From Methylophilales bacterium (GTDB lineage: Bacteria > Pseudomonadota > Gammaproteobacteria > Burkholderiales > Methylophilaceae): a stretch of 63,080 bases of DNA. The stretch's first letter is position 1. Every line of letters starts with the position of its first letter. A model generated the notes under the pieces. That model was not told the origin of the DNA and searched no databases. It saw only the letters and a list, made by a program, of their open reading frames with translations. The position numbers were made by a program, and so were the translations under genes. The stretch spans positions 1 to 63,080 of the forward strand of contig JAIOOY010000019.1 of the NCBI GenBank assembly GCA_021414145.1. Reading direction: 5' to 3'. This document shows positions 28,655 through 42,260 of this stretch, piece after piece.

Positions 28655-29740
28655 CTAAACATTAAACCTGAAGTGCATCACGTCGCCATCCTGCACCACG
28701 TATTCCTTGCCTTCAAGCCGCATCTTGCCGGCCTCCTTGGCACCATGCTCACCCTTAAGTGCCACAAAATCGGCGTAGTTAATGACCTCGGCGCGGATGA
28801 AGCCTTTTTCAAAATCGGTATGGATCACGCCCGCGGCTTGCGGAGCCGTATCGCCCTTATGGATGGTCCAGGCACGTACTTCCTTCACCCCTGCCGTAAA
28901 GTAAGTCTGTAGCCCCAGCAAACCGTACGTGGCACGTATCACGCGATCCAGTCCCGGCTCTTCCAAACTCATTTCAGCCAAGAATAACGATTTATCTTCA
29001 TCCTCCAAGTCAGAAATCTCGGCTTCTATCTTGGCGCAGATGGCGACTACTGGCGCATGTTCTTTTTTGCCCAAGTCTTCGATGCGTTTCAGAAGCGGAT
29101 TGTCGCCAAAGCCATCTTCATTGACATTGGCAAGGTACATCACGGGTTTAACGGTAATCAAGCACAGCGGCTTGATGATGATGAGATCATCGTTACTCAA
29201 GCCCAAAGTGCGCACCGGCAGGCCATGATCCAGATGTTTTTGAATTTTTTCTAATATGGCGCAGAGCGCAATGGCATCTTTGTCACCCGATTTTGCCTTT
29301 TTGCTTTCGCGCGCCAAAGTCTTTTCCACGGTTTCCATATCGGCCAGCGCCAGCTCGGTATTGATAGTCTCCACGTCGGAGATCGGGTCTACCTTGCCCG
29401 CCACGTGCACCACGTTGCCGTCTTCAAAACAGCGCACCACGTGGGCGATGGCATCCGTCTCGCGGATGTTGGCGAGGAACTTGTTGCCCAGCCCTTCCCC
29501 TTTGGATGCGCCCGCCACCAAACCGGCGATGTCCACGAATTCGACGATGGCTGGTTGCACCTTTTGCGGCTTGACGATATCAATTAGCGGTTTCAGACGC
29601 GGATCGGGTACTTCCACGATGCCCACGTTGGGCTCGATGGTACAGAACGGATAGTTCTCCGCCGCAATACCGGCCTTGGTAATCGCGTTGAACAGAGTAG
29701 ATTTACCTACGTTGGGTAGGCCGACGATGCCGCATTTCAT
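28655..29740 (-). CDS. ychF: YchF/OLA1-family ATPase
   Basis: YchF is an ATPase of the Obg-related P-loop family that binds ribosomes and responds to oxidative stress. The 361-residue protein has [12 protein letters not shown] (P loop), a [17 protein letters not shown] switch II region, and the C-terminal TGS domain ending [15 protein letters not shown]. Typical length is 363. It lies in a minus-strand row after lspA, 30 bases apart. Confidence 0.97.
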   Translation of the reverse strand: MKCGIVGLPNVGKSTLFNAITKAGIAAENYPFCTIEPNVGIVEVPDPRLKPLIDIVKPQKVQPAIVEFVDIAGLVAGASKGEGLGNKFLANIRETDAIAHVVRCFEDGNVVHVAGKVDPISDVETINTELALADMETVEKTLARESKKAKSGDKDAIALCAILEKIQKHLDHGLPVRTLGLSNDDLIIIKPLCLITVKPVMYLANVNEDGFGDNPLLKRIEDLGKKEHAPVVAICAKIEAEISDLEDEDKSLFLAEMSLEEPGLDRVIRATYGLLGLQTYFTAGVKEVRAWTIHKGDTAPQAAGVIHTDFEKGFIRAEVINYADFVALKGEHGAKEAGKMRLEGKEYVVQDGDVMHFRFNV

Positions 29741-29770
29741 AAACTCAACAACCTTTCATTTTCAAAATCT

Positions 29771-30253
29771 TTACGCGCTGCGCTTTTCATTAAAACTATC
29801 CCATAGCAACAACATCACGCCGCCAGTAATCGCGGAGTCCGCCACATTGAAAGCTGGAAAACCATACCCCGCGTAGTGAAAATACAAGAAATCCACCACA
29901 AACCCCAAAGTCAGCCTGTCCCAAAAATTGCCCAATGCACCGCCTAAAATAAGGCTGAGTGCCAAACAGAACAAGGTTTTCTCTGGCGATTTTCGTAATA
30001 ACTGAATGATGATGATAGAAGCTACCAGCGCCAGTACACTAAAGAATATGCGTTGCCAGCCACCAGCACCCGCCAAAAAACTGAACGCCGCCCCCGTGTT
30101 GTGGAACATGACCAGATCAAAGAACGGAGTAACGGTAAGGTGTTCGCCGTAAGCCAGCACTGACTGCATCCAGTGTTTGGTGGTTTGATCCAGCACGATG
30201 ATAACCGCGCTGATAAGTAGCCAGCTACGCATATTGGCGGGGTTCGCCATCAC
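29771..30253 (-). CDS. lspA: Lipoprotein signal peptidase II
   Basis: LspA cleaves signal peptides from prolipoproteins after lipid attachment, in the inner membrane. The 160-residue protein has four membrane helices and the catalytic aspartate regions [17 protein letters not shown] and [19 protein letters not shown]. Two starts are possible: 30253 (used here, overlapping the end of ileS by 29 bases) or the Met at 30232, which begins directly at the first helix. It follows ileS as in most proteobacteria. Confidence 0.95.
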   Translation of the reverse strand: MMANPANMRSWLLISAVIIVLDQTTKHWMQSVLAYGEHLTVTPFFDLVMFHNTGAAFSFLAGAGGWQRIFFSVLALVASIIIIQLLRKSPEKTLFCLALSLILGGALGNFWDRLTLGFVVDFLYFHYAGYGFPAFNVADSAITGGVMLLLWDSFNEKRSA

Positions 30254-33071
30254 CGTACAGGTTGCTCACGCAGCGTCCACAGATGTGCGGATGATCGGCG
30301 TGTGAGCCAACATCGGCGCGGTAGTGCCAGCAGCGTTCGCATTTGGTTTGGGCGCTGGGGGTGACCAAAATTTTATGCTCTTCCTCATTATCTGTTTGAT
30401 ACAAATTAACGCTCGAGCAAATCAAGACAAAATGCAAACCGTTCTCAATGTCACTTAATGCTGCATAATCTGCATTAGAGGCATAAATATCAACCTCTGC
30501 AGCAAGTGAGGAGCCTATTGCCCCTGTGGCACGAACCTCTTCAATTTCTTTGTTTACTTTTGTCCGCCACTCCCGAATGATCTTCCACCGTGCTTGTAAT
30601 GCCCATTCGCTCTGAGACGACAGAGGATCATTACTTGTATTCGGCAGCACATGCCATTGCTGCTCGAACACATTGACCTCACTACCGGGATTCAACGTCT
30701 GCCAAATCTCATCGGCGGTAAAGCTCAGCACCGGCGCCAGCAGCTTCATCAGCGTTTGCGTGATGTGCCATAAAGCGCTTTGTGCGGCGCGGCGCGGCTT
30801 GGATTTTTCACCCGCGGTGTAGAGCCGATCTTTCAGGATATCCAGATAGAAACCACCCAAATCCTCCGAGCAGAAAGCAACGAACTTTTGCATCGCCAAG
30901 TGGAACTCGTAGCGGTTGTAGTCGGCCAGAACGGCGGTTTGCAGTTCTTGTGTAAGGTGCAGGGCGTAGCGGTCTATTTCCAGCCATTCCTCCACCGGCA
31001 GCATATCCTTGTTGGCATCAAAGTCGGCAGTGTTGGCCAGCAGGAAGCGCAAGGTGTTGCGGATGCGGCGATAGCCTTCGACCACGCGCTTGAGAATCTC
31101 GTCAGAAATCGTCAGTTCGCCGGAGTAGTCGGTGGAAGCCACCCACAAGCGCAGGATGTCTGCACCGTATTGCTCCATGACCTTTTGCGGGGCGATGACG
31201 TTGCCCTTGGATTTGCTCATCTTGTGGCCGGAGCCATCCACCACAAAACCGTGGGTCAGCAGCGCGTCATACGGCGCACGGCCATCAATCGCGCACGCGG
31301 TGAGAAGGGAACTCTGGAACCAGCCGCGATGCTGGTCGGAGCCTTCCAGATACAGGTCGGCGGGGAACTGCAATTCCGGACGGCGCTTCAACACCGCCGC
31401 GTGGGTAGCTCCGGAATCGAACCACACGTCCAGCGTGTCGGTGACTTTCTTGTACTGTGCTGCATCTTGCGGCGCATGCTGGGCAAGGAAAGCCGCGCCA
31501 TCAAGCGAAAACCAGGCTTCGATGCCTTGCTGCTCGACCTGCTTGCACACGGTTTCCAGTAATTCCAGCGTGTTTGGATGCAGCTCGCCGGTTTCCTTAT
31601 GCACAAACAGTGGCATGGGCACACCCCAGTTGCGCTGGCGCGACACGCACCAATCAGGGCGATTCTTGATCATGGCTTCCAAACGAGCACGTCCCCAGCT
31701 TGGGAAAAACTGCGTATCGTCAACTGCCTTGTTGGCATGGCCTCGTAGGGTCTGCCCATTTGTCCCATGCTGTCCCATACCAATAAACCATTGGTGCGTG
31801 GCGCGGAAAATCACCGGCGTCTTGTGCCGCCAGCAGTGTGGATAGCTGTGGTTAAGACGGGCGGAGGCGAGCAGATTGCCATTAGCTTGCAGGGTCTCGA
31901 TGACGACCTTGTTGGCATCCCAGATGCTCATACCGGCAAACAGTTCAACCTTGCTGTAAAACTTGCCGTCGTCGCCCACCGGATTATCCACCGGCAGGTC
32001 GTAGCGCATTCCCACGGCATAGTCTTCAAGACCGTGCGCCGGGGCAGTGTGAACCAAGCCAGTACCAGCGTCTGTGGTCACGTGGTCGCCGCAAATCACC
32101 GGCACCTGGCGGTTGTAGAACGGGTGCTGTAGCTTGAGTCCTTCTAAATCCACCCCCTTGCCATACCCGATCAGCGTGTCAGGTATCCCATAGCGCTTTG
32201 TTGCTTCTGTCCAGAGCGCCTCGGCAAGAATAAGGCGTTCAGGTACACCATTTCTTTCTCGTTGGACGATGCAGTAATCCAAATCAGGATGGACGCACAC
32301 TGCTTGATTAGCTGGTAGTGTCCAAGGCGTGGTAGTCCAAATCACAGCATAGATATTCCCTTCACCATGACCCAATCCAGTATCCGGGTAATATTTGAAT
32401 TTACTCAGTAGTTGGTGTTCTTCCACCACCTTGAAACCGACATCCACTGCCGGGGAATTCTTATCTTCGTATTCGACTTCCGCTTCAGCCAGCGCCGAGC
32501 CGCAATCCACGCACCAGTGTACCGGTTTGCTACCTTGATACAGATAGCCATTTTTATAGATGTCGCCCAAGGCCCGCATGATGTCGGCCTCGGTCTTGAA
32601 ATCCATGGTGAGGTAGGGATTGTCCCAATCTCCCAAAACCCCTAAGCGGATGAAATCCTTCTTTTGTCGTTCCACCTGTTCAGCGGCATACGTACGGCAA
32701 AGCTCGCGGAATTTGGCGGGGTCTATGTTCTTGCCGTGGTTCTTTTCCACCACCAGTTCAATCGGCAATCCGTGGCAATCCCAGCCCGGGACGTAGGGTG
32801 CGTCGAAACCATCCAGCGTTTTGGCCTTGACGATGATGTCCTTGAGGATCTTGTTGACCGCGTGGCCGATGTGGATGTCGCCGTTGGCATAGGGCGGGCC
32901 GTCATGCAGGATGAATTTTCCTTTAGGCGCATTTTTGCGCGCTTGGCGGATCTTCTGGTACAGCTTTTTCTGTTGCCAGGCCTGTACCCACGCCGGTTCG
33001 CGCTTGGGCAGATCTCCACGCATGGGAAAAGCCGTGTCAGGCAGGTTGAGGGTGTTCTTGTAATCAGTCAT
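30225..33071 (-). CDS. ileS: Isoleucyl-tRNA synthetase
   Basis: IleS charges tRNA-Ile and edits misactivated valine. The 948-residue class I enzyme has [18 protein letters not shown] (HIGH), the CP1 editing insertion, [11 protein letters not shown] (KMSKS), an anticodon-binding domain and a C-terminal zinc-binding module with CERCW and CGRC. Length is normal for proteobacteria. It overlaps lspA at its 3' end. Confidence 0.97.
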   Translation of the reverse strand: MTDYKNTLNLPDTAFPMRGDLPKREPAWVQAWQQKKLYQKIRQARKNAPKGKFILHDGPPYANGDIHIGHAVNKILKDIIVKAKTLDGFDAPYVPGWDCHGLPIELVVEKNHGKNIDPAKFRELCRTYAAEQVERQKKDFIRLGVLGDWDNPYLTMDFKTEADIMRALGDIYKNGYLYQGSKPVHWCVDCGSALAEAEVEYEDKNSPAVDVGFKVVEEHQLLSKFKYYPDTGLGHGEGNIYAVIWTTTPWTLPANQAVCVHPDLDYCIVQRERNGVPERLILAEALWTEATKRYGIPDTLIGYGKGVDLEGLKLQHPFYNRQVPVICGDHVTTDAGTGLVHTAPAHGLEDYAVGMRYDLPVDNPVGDDGKFYSKVELFAGMSIWDANKVVIETLQANGNLLASARLNHSYPHCWRHKTPVIFRATHQWFIGMGQHGTNGQTLRGHANKAVDDTQFFPSWGRARLEAMIKNRPDWCVSRQRNWGVPMPLFVHKETGELHPNTLELLETVCKQVEQQGIEAWFSLDGAAFLAQHAPQDAAQYKKVTDTLDVWFDSGATHAAVLKRRPELQFPADLYLEGSDQHRGWFQSSLLTACAIDGRAPYDALLTHGFVVDGSGHKMSKSKGNVIAPQKVMEQYGADILRLWVASTDYSGELTISDEILKRVVEGYRRIRNTLRFLLANTADFDANKDMLPVEEWLEIDRYALHLTQELQTAVLADYNRYEFHLAMQKFVAFCSEDLGGFYLDILKDRLYTAGEKSKPRRAAQSALWHITQTLMKLLAPVLSFTADEIWQTLNPGSEVNVFEQQWHVLPNTSNDPLSSQSEWALQARWKIIREWRTKVNKEIEEVRATGAIGSSLAAEVDIYASNADYAALSDIENGLHFVLICSSVNLYQTDNEEEHKILVTPSAQTKCERCWHYRADVGSHADHPHICGRCVSNLYGDGEPRQYA

Positions 33072-33154
33072 GTTTCGGGCAAATGCAGCGGAGTTCGTTA
33101 ATTCTTAAGCAAGGCGTGAGGGTATCACGACTGAGGGTTTCAGCGAAATGAGGG

Positions 33155-33871
33155 CTAAGATTTAAGCGCGGCTTTCTGTAAGTTAATCAATTGGCTAATG
33201 CCGGAATGGGCCAGATCGAGCATGGCGTTCATCTCTGCGCGCTGGAAGGGTTCGCCTTCCGCTGTGCCCTGAATTTCGACAAAACCGCCACTGCCGGTCA
33301 TGACCACGTTCATGTCAGTGTCGCAACCGGAATCTTCTACATAGTCCAGATCCAGCACAGGCTGACCTTCCACCACACCGACGGAAATGGCTGCGACGAA
33401 GTCATGAAGCGGAGTTTCGGTGATCAATTTCTTTTCCAACAACACGCTGATGGCATCGTGCAGCGCGACGTAAGCGCCGGTGATGCTGGCTGTACGTGTG
33501 CCGCCATCGGCCTGGATGACATCGCAATCCAGCTGGATGGTGCGTTCACCCAGTTTGTTCAAGTTGATGATCGAGCGCAGACTGCGGCCTATTAATCGTT
33601 GGATTTCTTGAGTGCGGCCAGATTGCTGGCCACGCGCGGCTTCACGGTCGGTACGGGTATTGGTAGCGCGTGGCAACATGCCGTATTCTGCAGTCAACCA
33701 ACCCTGATTCTTGCCCTTGAGGAATCCGGGGACTTTTTCATCAATACTGGCGGTGCACAACACGTGGGTATCACCGAACTTCACCAATACCGAGCCTTCG
33801 GCGTGGCGGGTGTAGTGGCGGATAATCTCGATTTTTCTAAGTTCGTTGGCGGCGCGATTGCTGTGACGCAT
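33155..33871 (-). CDS. rph: Ribonuclease PH
   Basis: RNase PH trims the 3' ends of tRNA precursors by phosphorolysis. The 238-residue protein starts with [30 protein letters not shown] (in parts: [16 protein letters not shown]) and has [24 protein letters not shown] and [21 protein letters not shown] regions as in the family. The open frame extends 51 codons upstream to 34024 but the family start is the Met at 33871. It is divergent from yicC, with starts 92 bases apart. Confidence 0.96.
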   Translation of the reverse strand: MRHSNRAANELRKIEIIRHYTRHAEGSVLVKFGDTHVLCTASIDEKVPGFLKGKNQGWLTAEYGMLPRATNTRTDREAARGQQSGRTQEIQRLIGRSLRSIINLNKLGERTIQLDCDVIQADGGTRTASITGAYVALHDAISVLLEKKLITETPLHDFVAAISVGVVEGQPVLDLDYVEDSGCDTDMNVVMTGSGGFVEIQGTAEGEPFQRAEMNAMLDLAHSGISQLINLQKAALKS

Positions 33872-33962
33872 TGTGATTCCTTGGGTTTGACTTGATAAGC
33901 GTGGTATTTTGGCATGAAAGCACCCGTATTTGTTACCATGCGCCTCAAATAGGAGATTAGAG

Positions 33963-34829
33963 ATGATACAAAGTATGACCGGCTTTGCCGCCACCCAACG
34001 CGAAACCACGCTAGGCACACTCATGGTGGAGCTGCGCGCGGTGAATCACCGTTATCTTGAGTTGCACTTCAAACTGGACGAGGTGTTACGGGTATTTGAG
34101 CCCAACATCCGCGAGATCCTTTCTGCCAAACTAACGCGTGGCAAAGTGGAATGCAAGATCAATCTCATTGCACCTTCTGGTTTACCGCCAGAAGCGCATT
34201 TGAGCGAAGTCGCACTACAACAGGCCGAGCGTCTGAGTAGCCAGATTCAACAACGTTTTCCTCAAAGTCGTCCGCTTTCGGTTGCAGATATTCTGCGTTT
34301 GCCCGGCGTTTTAGTGACGCAGGAGCTTTCTGCTGACACCTTAGGTGCTGATTTGAATGGTGCCATCGAAGCGGCTCTGGTTGATATGTCAGCTAGCCGT
34401 GAGCGAGAAGGCGCAAAACTGACCACACTGATTTTGGAGCGCACGGCGCAGATGGAAGCGCTAGTGGAAAAGGTCAAACCACTGATGCCTGCGCTCATCG
34501 CCGCTTATCGCGATAAATTAAAACTCAAGCTGGAAGAGGTTTTAGGAAGTGCCGACGACAACCGCATCCATCAAGAACTGGCGCTGTTCGCACAGAAAAT
34601 TGATATAGACGAAGAGTTGGGGAGGCTTTCCACGCATTTACAGGAATTACGCAGAATATTGAAGGGCGGCGGTGCAGTGGGTAAACGACTGGATTTTTTG
34701 ATGCAAGAACTTAATCGCGAAGCCAACACTTTGGGTTCTAAATCGGTTTCAAGCGAGACATCTCAGGTGTCGATGGAGTTGAAGGTGCTGATTGAACAGA
34801 TTCGCGAGCAAATTCAGAATATCGAGTAA
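33963..34829 (+). CDS. yicC: YicC, endoribonuclease-family protein
   Basis: YicC-family proteins are RNases or RNA-stability factors in bacteria. The 288-residue protein begins [15 protein letters not shown], the typical start, and ends with [21 protein letters not shown]...[16 protein letters not shown], the family's conserved C-terminal domain. AGGAG lies 7 bases before the ATG at 33963. The gene ends one base before the convergent dehydrogenase stop. Confidence 0.93.
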   Translation: MIQSMTGFAATQRETTLGTLMVELRAVNHRYLELHFKLDEVLRVFEPNIREILSAKLTRGKVECKINLIAPSGLPPEAHLSEVALQQAERLSSQIQQRFPQSRPLSVADILRLPGVLVTQELSADTLGADLNGAIEAALVDMSASREREGAKLTTLILERTAQMEALVEKVKPLMPALIAAYRDKLKLKLEEVLGSADDNRIHQELALFAQKIDIDEELGRLSTHLQELRRILKGGGAVGKRLDFLMQELNREANTLGSKSVSSETSQVSMELKVLIEQIREQIQNIE

Positions 34830-35528
34830 TTACCATTCGATTTCCTTGCCGTCATAGGCCAAAAACCGGCCGCTATCCTGCCATCCCAGATTCAGAATAA
34901 TCTTGAGCATTCCTGCCACGCTTTGTTGTGGAGAAATCAAGGCGTTTGGACCACCCATGTCGGTCTTGACCCATCCGGGGTGGAGTAGTGCAACTTTGAT
35001 GCCCTGTGGCTCTAAATCCAGCGCCATACTCTTTACCACCATATTCAGCGCCGCTTTGCTGCTGCGATACATATAGGCACCGCCACTAGTATTGTCGCCC
35101 ATGCTGCCCATTTTGCTGGTGATGCAAGCGATGGTCTTGAACTCACTAATGGCTACATTTTCGACAAACGCCTCAGCCATCCTGATTGGGGCGATGGTAT
35201 TGATCTCGAAGACCTTGAGCCATTCTTCTGTTGAACATGTCCCGAATCGTTCACCATTCCTGCCAGAATAAATTCCGGCATTGTTGAGCAGCAAATCAAT
35301 AGGCTGGCCTTTCAGGGTTGCTGCCAACTGGCTGGTATGTGACGAATTATCCACCGCCAGAGGATGAATGGAGACTTTGCCACCAGAAGCTTGTGCCAGT
35401 TGCAACAAGGAGTCTGCATCAGAAGGGTTTCTGCAACAAGCATAAACTCGCCAATTCTGAGCATTCAACTGCTTGACAAACTCCAAGCCCAAACCGCGAT
35501 TCGCGCCGGTAACAAGTGCTGTTGGCAT
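34830..35528 (-). CDS. Short-chain dehydrogenase/reductase
   Basis: A 232-residue NAD(P)-dependent SDR enzyme with the nucleotide motif TGANRGLGLEF, LLNNAGIYSG, and the catalytic region with Ser (ITSKMG) and YRSSKAA, where Tyr and Lys are in the normal spacing. It is of the carbonyl-reductase-like C-factor type. The substrate is unknown. The ATG at 35528 has AGGAGAAAATA upstream; the frame open to 35597 is an upstream extension without support. Confidence 0.85.
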   Translation of the reverse strand: MPTALVTGANRGLGLEFVKQLNAQNWRVYACCRNPSDADSLLQLAQASGGKVSIHPLAVDNSSHTSQLAATLKGQPIDLLLNNAGIYSGRNGERFGTCSTEEWLKVFEINTIAPIRMAEAFVENVAISEFKTIACITSKMGSMGDNTSGGAYMYRSSKAALNMVVKSMALDLEPQGIKVALLHPGWVKTDMGGPNALISPQQSVAGMLKIILNLGWQDSGRFLAYDGKEIEW

Positions 35529-35672
35529 TATTTTCTCCTTAGGAAACCTCACTAAACTTAATACTACCGCAATGCTTCTATCGCTGCATTGATACACAAT
35601 GTGCTGAGGGCTATACTATTTCTGCTTAAGTCTTGTTAACGGCGTAGTATCCAGCTGACATAGGGGCGAGCA

Positions 35673-36962
35673 ATGGCAAAGACAACAAATGTTGATAGTT
35701 TTAAAACCGACGCTTGCCTAGTAGCGAATAGCATCCTTAATCGCTTGCTCAACGGATATCCGCGTGCTCTTGAAGTTCGTTTGTGGAATGGCGTGGTTTT
35801 GCGCATTGGAAATGGCACACCAGTTTTCACCCTCAGTCTGCGACACCCCAAGGTATTAAGAGATTTGGTGCTATACCGTGATCCCTTAAGGCTGGCCGAA
35901 GCCTATTTCAGTGGCGATATGGAAATCATTGGTGATTTGGATGCTGCTATCGGCTTACGCTATCACCTAGAAAATCTAAGGCTGTCCTTCTTAGAAAAAA
36001 TTCGACTTGCGTTGCTTGCCTGCAAACTGGGTTTATTGCCCAAATTTTTACTCAGCAAAGACACGACAGACTCTCCATCACATCAAAATAGTGAGGAATC
36101 CATCGCTTTTCATTACGACGTATCTAACGATTTTTACCATTTGTGGTTGGACGAGCGCATGGTGTATTCCTGCGCCTACTTCGAGTCGCCAGAGCAGGAT
36201 TTAAATCTGGCGCAACGCAACAAGTTGGAACACATCTGTCGCAAACTACGCCTGAAAGAGGGCGAAGCGTTGCTAGACATTGGCTGTGGATGGGGAGCGT
36301 TGATATGCTGGGCAGCCAAACACTATCGAGTTCGGGCACATGGTATCACCCTAAGCCGCAACCAGTTGCAATACGCACAGCAGGAAATTCAACGACAAAG
36401 GCTAGACAGTTTAGTCAGCGTTGAACTCCGTGATTATCGCGACCTATCGCCAGATGCCGCATACGACAAAGTTGTCAGCGTAGGTATGTTTGAACATGTC
36501 GGACTAAAAAACCTGCCCAAGTATTTTGCTACCGTGCATCAAGTGCTCAAACCCAACGGTTTATTTCTCAATCACGGCATTACTAGCGACGAGCCGGGAT
36601 GGAAAAGCAACGTAGCGACCAGACTCATCAATCGCCATGTATTCCCTGATGGAGAGTTGGATACCGTAAGCAATATTCAAGGCAGCATGGAAAACAGTGG
36701 TTTTGAGATTTTTGACGTGGAAGGCTTGCGTCCGCATTACGCACTCACGCTAAGACACTGGGTGCAACGGCTGGATGAAAACAGTGCAGAAGTAGTGGGT
36801 CTGGTCGGCGAACGCATCTATCGTGTATGGCGGCTATATATGACAGCCAGCGCCATGCAGTTTGAGAGCGGCTCAACCGGAATTTATCAAATTCTAGCAA
36901 CCCGAAAGGGGAGCGGTTTATCAGCACTACCCCTAACTAGGCGGGATTTATATAGCGCTTAA
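35673..36962 (+). CDS. cfa: Cyclopropane-fatty-acyl-phospholipid synthase
   Basis: Cfa adds a methylene group from S-adenosylmethionine across unsaturated lipid acyl chains in the membrane, commonly on entry to stationary phase. The 429-residue protein has an N-terminal lipid-binding region (about 1-145), then FHYDVSNDFYHLWLDE, the SAM motif LLDIGCGWGAL, and VGMFEHVGLKN with the catalytic region. Start ATG has AGGGGCGAG upstream. It is convergent with gyrB, with two bases between the stops. Confidence 0.93.
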   Translation: MAKTTNVDSFKTDACLVANSILNRLLNGYPRALEVRLWNGVVLRIGNGTPVFTLSLRHPKVLRDLVLYRDPLRLAEAYFSGDMEIIGDLDAAIGLRYHLENLRLSFLEKIRLALLACKLGLLPKFLLSKDTTDSPSHQNSEESIAFHYDVSNDFYHLWLDERMVYSCAYFESPEQDLNLAQRNKLEHICRKLRLKEGEALLDIGCGWGALICWAAKHYRVRAHGITLSRNQLQYAQQEIQRQRLDSLVSVELRDYRDLSPDAAYDKVVSVGMFEHVGLKNLPKYFATVHQVLKPNGLFLNHGITSDEPGWKSNVATRLINRHVFPDGELDTVSNIQGSMENSGFEIFDVEGLRPHYALTLRHWVQRLDENSAEVVGLVGERIYRVWRLYMTASAMQFESGSTGIYQILATRKGSGLSALPLTRRDLYSA

Positions 36963-36964
36963 CG

Positions 36965-39400
<2,436 letters not shown>

Positions 39401-39414
39401 TTAAATGCAAAACT

Positions 39415-40515
39415 TTAGATACGCATAGGCATAACGACGTATTTATAGTTAGGATTGTCTGCCAAAGTGACCAAGCAACTACTGTTGGCATCCGCAAATG
39501 AAAACTCGACCATTTCATCCTGGACATTATTGAGTACGTCTATCAAATAGGTCACATTGAAGCCCACGTCCAGAGCATCACCACTATAAGTGGTTTCCAG
39601 TTCTTCTTCGGCTTCTTCTTGTTCGCTATTACTACTGATCAATTTCAGGCTGTTGCTACCCAGTACCAAGCGTATACCACGATATTTTTCGTTGGACAGA
39701 ATAGACGCACGCCGCATGGCTTGTAATACTTCTACGCGGTTTATAGAAAAGCGATTTTGGTGACCCACCGGAATGACGCGATTGTAATCTGGAAACTTTC
39801 CGTCAATAATTTTTGAAATCAGCGTGATATTGGAAAAAGCGAAATTGACCTGTGTAGAAGATAAATCCATCGTGACTTCTTCATCTGTGTCTTCCAGGAG
39901 TTTAATTAGTTCTGTCACAGTTTTGCGCGGCAATATTACTTCCTGTTTTTCATGGCTCTCTGCTAGCTCTGTACAAATAAAGCTTAAACGGTGTCCATCA
40001 GTACCTACCAAATTCAAGCGCTGACCGTTGACCTCCAGAAGTAATCCATTCAGATAGTAACGGATGTCTTGTTGTGCCATAGAAAAATCTACTTGGCGCA
40101 ATAAGTTACGTAAAGTTTTTTGTGCCAACTTCAGGGTCAAACTACTATTTCCGCTACGCGTCATGGTCGGGTAATCCGCAGCTGGTAAGGTTTGCAGATT
40201 AAATTTGCTTCGTCCAGCGCTAACTTGCATACGCGCATCTTTTTCAGTCAATTTCAATTGGCTACCTTCAGGTAATGCGCTGCAAATATCTAGCAATTTT
40301 TTGGCAGAAATTGTGGTTGAGAAATTTTCTGTAGTCTCCGTATTGGCGGACATAGAAATTTGCATTTCCAAATCTGTGGCAGTCAACGTGATTGTTCCAT
40401 CATTACTTTCGAGTAGCAGGTTGGAAAGGATAGGTAAAGTATGCCTACGTTCCACAATTCCGTTGACTGCGGATAGCGGTTTTAATAATGTTTCACGATG
40501 GATATCAATCTTCAT
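39415..40515 (-). CDS. dnaN: DNA polymerase III beta sliding clamp
   Basis: DnaN is the ring-shaped clamp that tethers DNA polymerase III. The 366-residue protein has three clamp domains and ends in NPNYKYVVMPMRI, the typical C-terminus. The ATG follows AAGG at 8 bases. The 215-base gap to dnaA is AT-rich and contains DnaA-box-like sequences. Confidence 0.97.
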   Translation of the reverse strand: MKIDIHRETLLKPLSAVNGIVERRHTLPILSNLLLESNDGTITLTATDLEMQISMSANTETTENFSTTISAKKLLDICSALPEGSQLKLTEKDARMQVSAGRSKFNLQTLPAADYPTMTRSGNSSLTLKLAQKTLRNLLRQVDFSMAQQDIRYYLNGLLLEVNGQRLNLVGTDGHRLSFICTELAESHEKQEVILPRKTVTELIKLLEDTDEEVTMDLSSTQVNFAFSNITLISKIIDGKFPDYNRVIPVGHQNRFSINRVEVLQAMRRASILSNEKYRGIRLVLGSNSLKLISSNSEQEEAEEELETTYSGDALDVGFNVTYLIDVLNNVQDEMVEFSFADANSSCLVTLADNPNYKYVVMPMRI

Positions 40516-40555
40516 ATATATACCTTGATAATAGATAATAGAGTGCTAACTTGTT

Positions 40556-40687
40556 TGTGTATAAGCCAATTTGTCATTATAAATCAAAATGTTTTACTAT
40601 GTTGAACCCTGCAAATAAGCACTTAGGAAACTGTGTATTAAAAAGGGATAACTTTAGTCACAGTCTGCTTTATGTCTTTTTTCCACA
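40556..40687. other. DnaA-box-like sites in the dnaN-dnaA gap
   Basis: TGTGTATAA (40556-40564, minus orientation) and TTTTCCACA (40679-40687) each match the DnaA box TTATCCACA at 8 of 9 bases. The surrounding sequence is strongly AT-rich. This gap may be part of the origin or may regulate dnaA-dnaN expression; no perfect box is found here. Confidence 0.45.
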
Positions 40688-40730
40688 GTTCATTAGACCA
40701 CCTATTAACAGCTTGTTAGATGTGCTAAAT

Positions 40731-42083
40731 TCAATCCCCACGTAATACTTGAAGCAAGACGTTATATTCTTTAGCCAAGATTGAGTCTGTACTTTTTAAC
40801 TGGTCTATTTTCTTGCAAGCATGCATTACAGTGGTGTGATCACGCCCGCCAAACGCGTCGCCAATTTCTGGGAAACTGCTATTAGTCAAGTCACGAGCCA
40901 ATGCCATGGCTGTTTGGCGCGGACGCGCCAAATTACGGGAGCGTTTTTGAGAGTACATTTCCGCTACTTTTATTTTGTAATAGTCAGCCACGGTTTTTTG
41001 GATGTTCTCGATCGTGATGGACTGTATACGACCAATGATATCTTTTAATGCTTCTTTCACTAAGCCAGTATCGATGGGCTTACCGGTGAAGTTAGCTAGA
41101 GCAAATACGCGATTAAGTGCGCCTTCTAAGTCACGCACGCTTGAGCGTATGTGTTTAGCGATAAGAAAAGCCACATCTTCTTCCAGTTTGATTTTGGCGC
41201 TTTGCGCTTTCTTGATCAAAATCGCAACGCGCATTTCTAGTTCAGGTGGTTCAATTAGCACTGTCAAACCCCAGCTAAAACGAGTTTTAAGCCGGTCTTC
41301 GATACCGTCTATTTCTTTTGGAAGAGTGTCGCAGGTAATGACAATTTGTTTATTGGCACCGACCAAGGACTCAAAAGCGTAAAAAAACTCTTCTTGGGTG
41401 CGACCTTTGCCAGAGAAGAACTGGATATCGTCTATCAGCAACAAATCCAGTGAATGATAACGGCGTTTGAATTCGTCAAATGACTTGTGTTGATAGGCTT
41501 TAACCACATCAGAAACATATTTTTCCGCGTGTAAATAGCCAATCTTCGCCTCTGGCCGAATTTCGTGTAAGTGATTGCCTATAGCTTGGATCAAGTGTGT
41601 TTTACCTAAGCCTACGCCACCATAAACGAATAATGGGTTGTAAGCGCCACCAGCGTTTTCAGCAACTTGTAGTGCCGCCGCACGCGCCAGTTGATTGGCC
41701 TTACCTGTGACAAAGTTAGCAAAGGTAAGTGCCGGATTAAGTCCATGAATATCGCTCTTGCTTGCTGTTTTGGTTTTTTTGGTAGGTGCGGGTTCTTCGA
41801 TACTCGGTGCAGGATCAATGGCGGCTTTTGCTTCGAGAAGCACGAGTTCGACCTGCAATGGCCGGGAAAAAAAGTCTTGTCCCAACTGCTCGATACGGGC
41901 AAGAAACTTGTCTTTGATGGTCTGCATGACATAATTATTGGGTGTCACGATACGCAGTATATCGCCAGCGTTTTCGAGCTTTAAGGGTTTGAATAGCGTG
42001 TTAAACTGTACTGCAGAGAGTTCTCTTTCAAAGCGGCCAAGGCAAGCGAACCAAAAATTTTCCATGTGCGCTTTATAGTCCAA
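40731..42083 (-). CDS. dnaA: DnaA, chromosomal replication initiator
   Basis: DnaA opens the replication origin. The 450-residue protein has domain I (about 1-85), a short linker domain II (about 86-118), the AAA+ domain III with Walker A GGVGLGKTHL and Walker B LLLIDDIQFF, and domain IV ending in SFPEIGDAFGGRDHTTVMHACKKI, the DNA-binding signature. The linker is short, so the protein is at the compact end for the family. Confidence 0.98.
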   Translation of the reverse strand: MDYKAHMENFWFACLGRFERELSAVQFNTLFKPLKLENAGDILRIVTPNNYVMQTIKDKFLARIEQLGQDFFSRPLQVELVLLEAKAAIDPAPSIEEPAPTKKTKTASKSDIHGLNPALTFANFVTGKANQLARAAALQVAENAGGAYNPLFVYGGVGLGKTHLIQAIGNHLHEIRPEAKIGYLHAEKYVSDVVKAYQHKSFDEFKRRYHSLDLLLIDDIQFFSGKGRTQEEFFYAFESLVGANKQIVITCDTLPKEIDGIEDRLKTRFSWGLTVLIEPPELEMRVAILIKKAQSAKIKLEEDVAFLIAKHIRSSVRDLEGALNRVFALANFTGKPIDTGLVKEALKDIIGRIQSITIENIQKTVADYYKIKVAEMYSQKRSRNLARPRQTAMALARDLTNSSFPEIGDAFGGRDHTTVMHACKKIDQLKSTDSILAKEYNVLLQVLRGD

Positions 42084-42113
42084 AAGTTAGAGAGAAGTAG
42101 AGTAAGAATTGCT

Positions 42114-42160
42114 ATTATAAGATGGAATGATTTTAGTCTTTTCGTGAGAAGTTATCCACA
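42114..42160 (-). promoter_or_regulatory. Putative dnaA promoter and perfect DnaA box
   Basis: On the minus strand a perfect TATAAT (42119 to 42114) would start transcription about 24 bases before the dnaA ATG; the -35 is poor. Just upstream, TTATCCACA at 42152-42160 is a perfect DnaA box, placed to allow DnaA to regulate its own gene and possibly to be part of oriC. Confidence 0.5.
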
Positions 42161-42192
42161 GCAACTGGCATAAACACAAAGATAAATATAGA

Positions 42193-42222
42193 TTGACAAG
42201 CAGAGGGGTTACGCGGTTAAAT
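42193..42222 (+). promoter_or_regulatory. Promoter of rpmH
   Basis: A perfect -35 TTGACA (42193-42198) and TTAAAT (42217-42222) are 18 bases apart. The predicted start is about 30 bases before rpmH, with TACGCCC after the -10. It points toward the rpmH-rnpA-yidD-yidC genes. Confidence 0.65.
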
Positions 42223-42260
42223 TACGCCCTTTTTAGTTCTTAACAGATTAGGCTGAAATC

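Noticed and set aside
30780-31845. Long plus-strand open frames (260 and 237 residues) opposite ileS
   Set aside because: They lie wholly within the ileS coding sequence on the other strand and show no family motif; they are a by-product of ileS codon use.
33872-34024. N-terminal extension of the rph frame
   Set aside because: The extra 51 residues overlap the start of yicC and are not part of the RNase PH family; the Met at 33871 fits.
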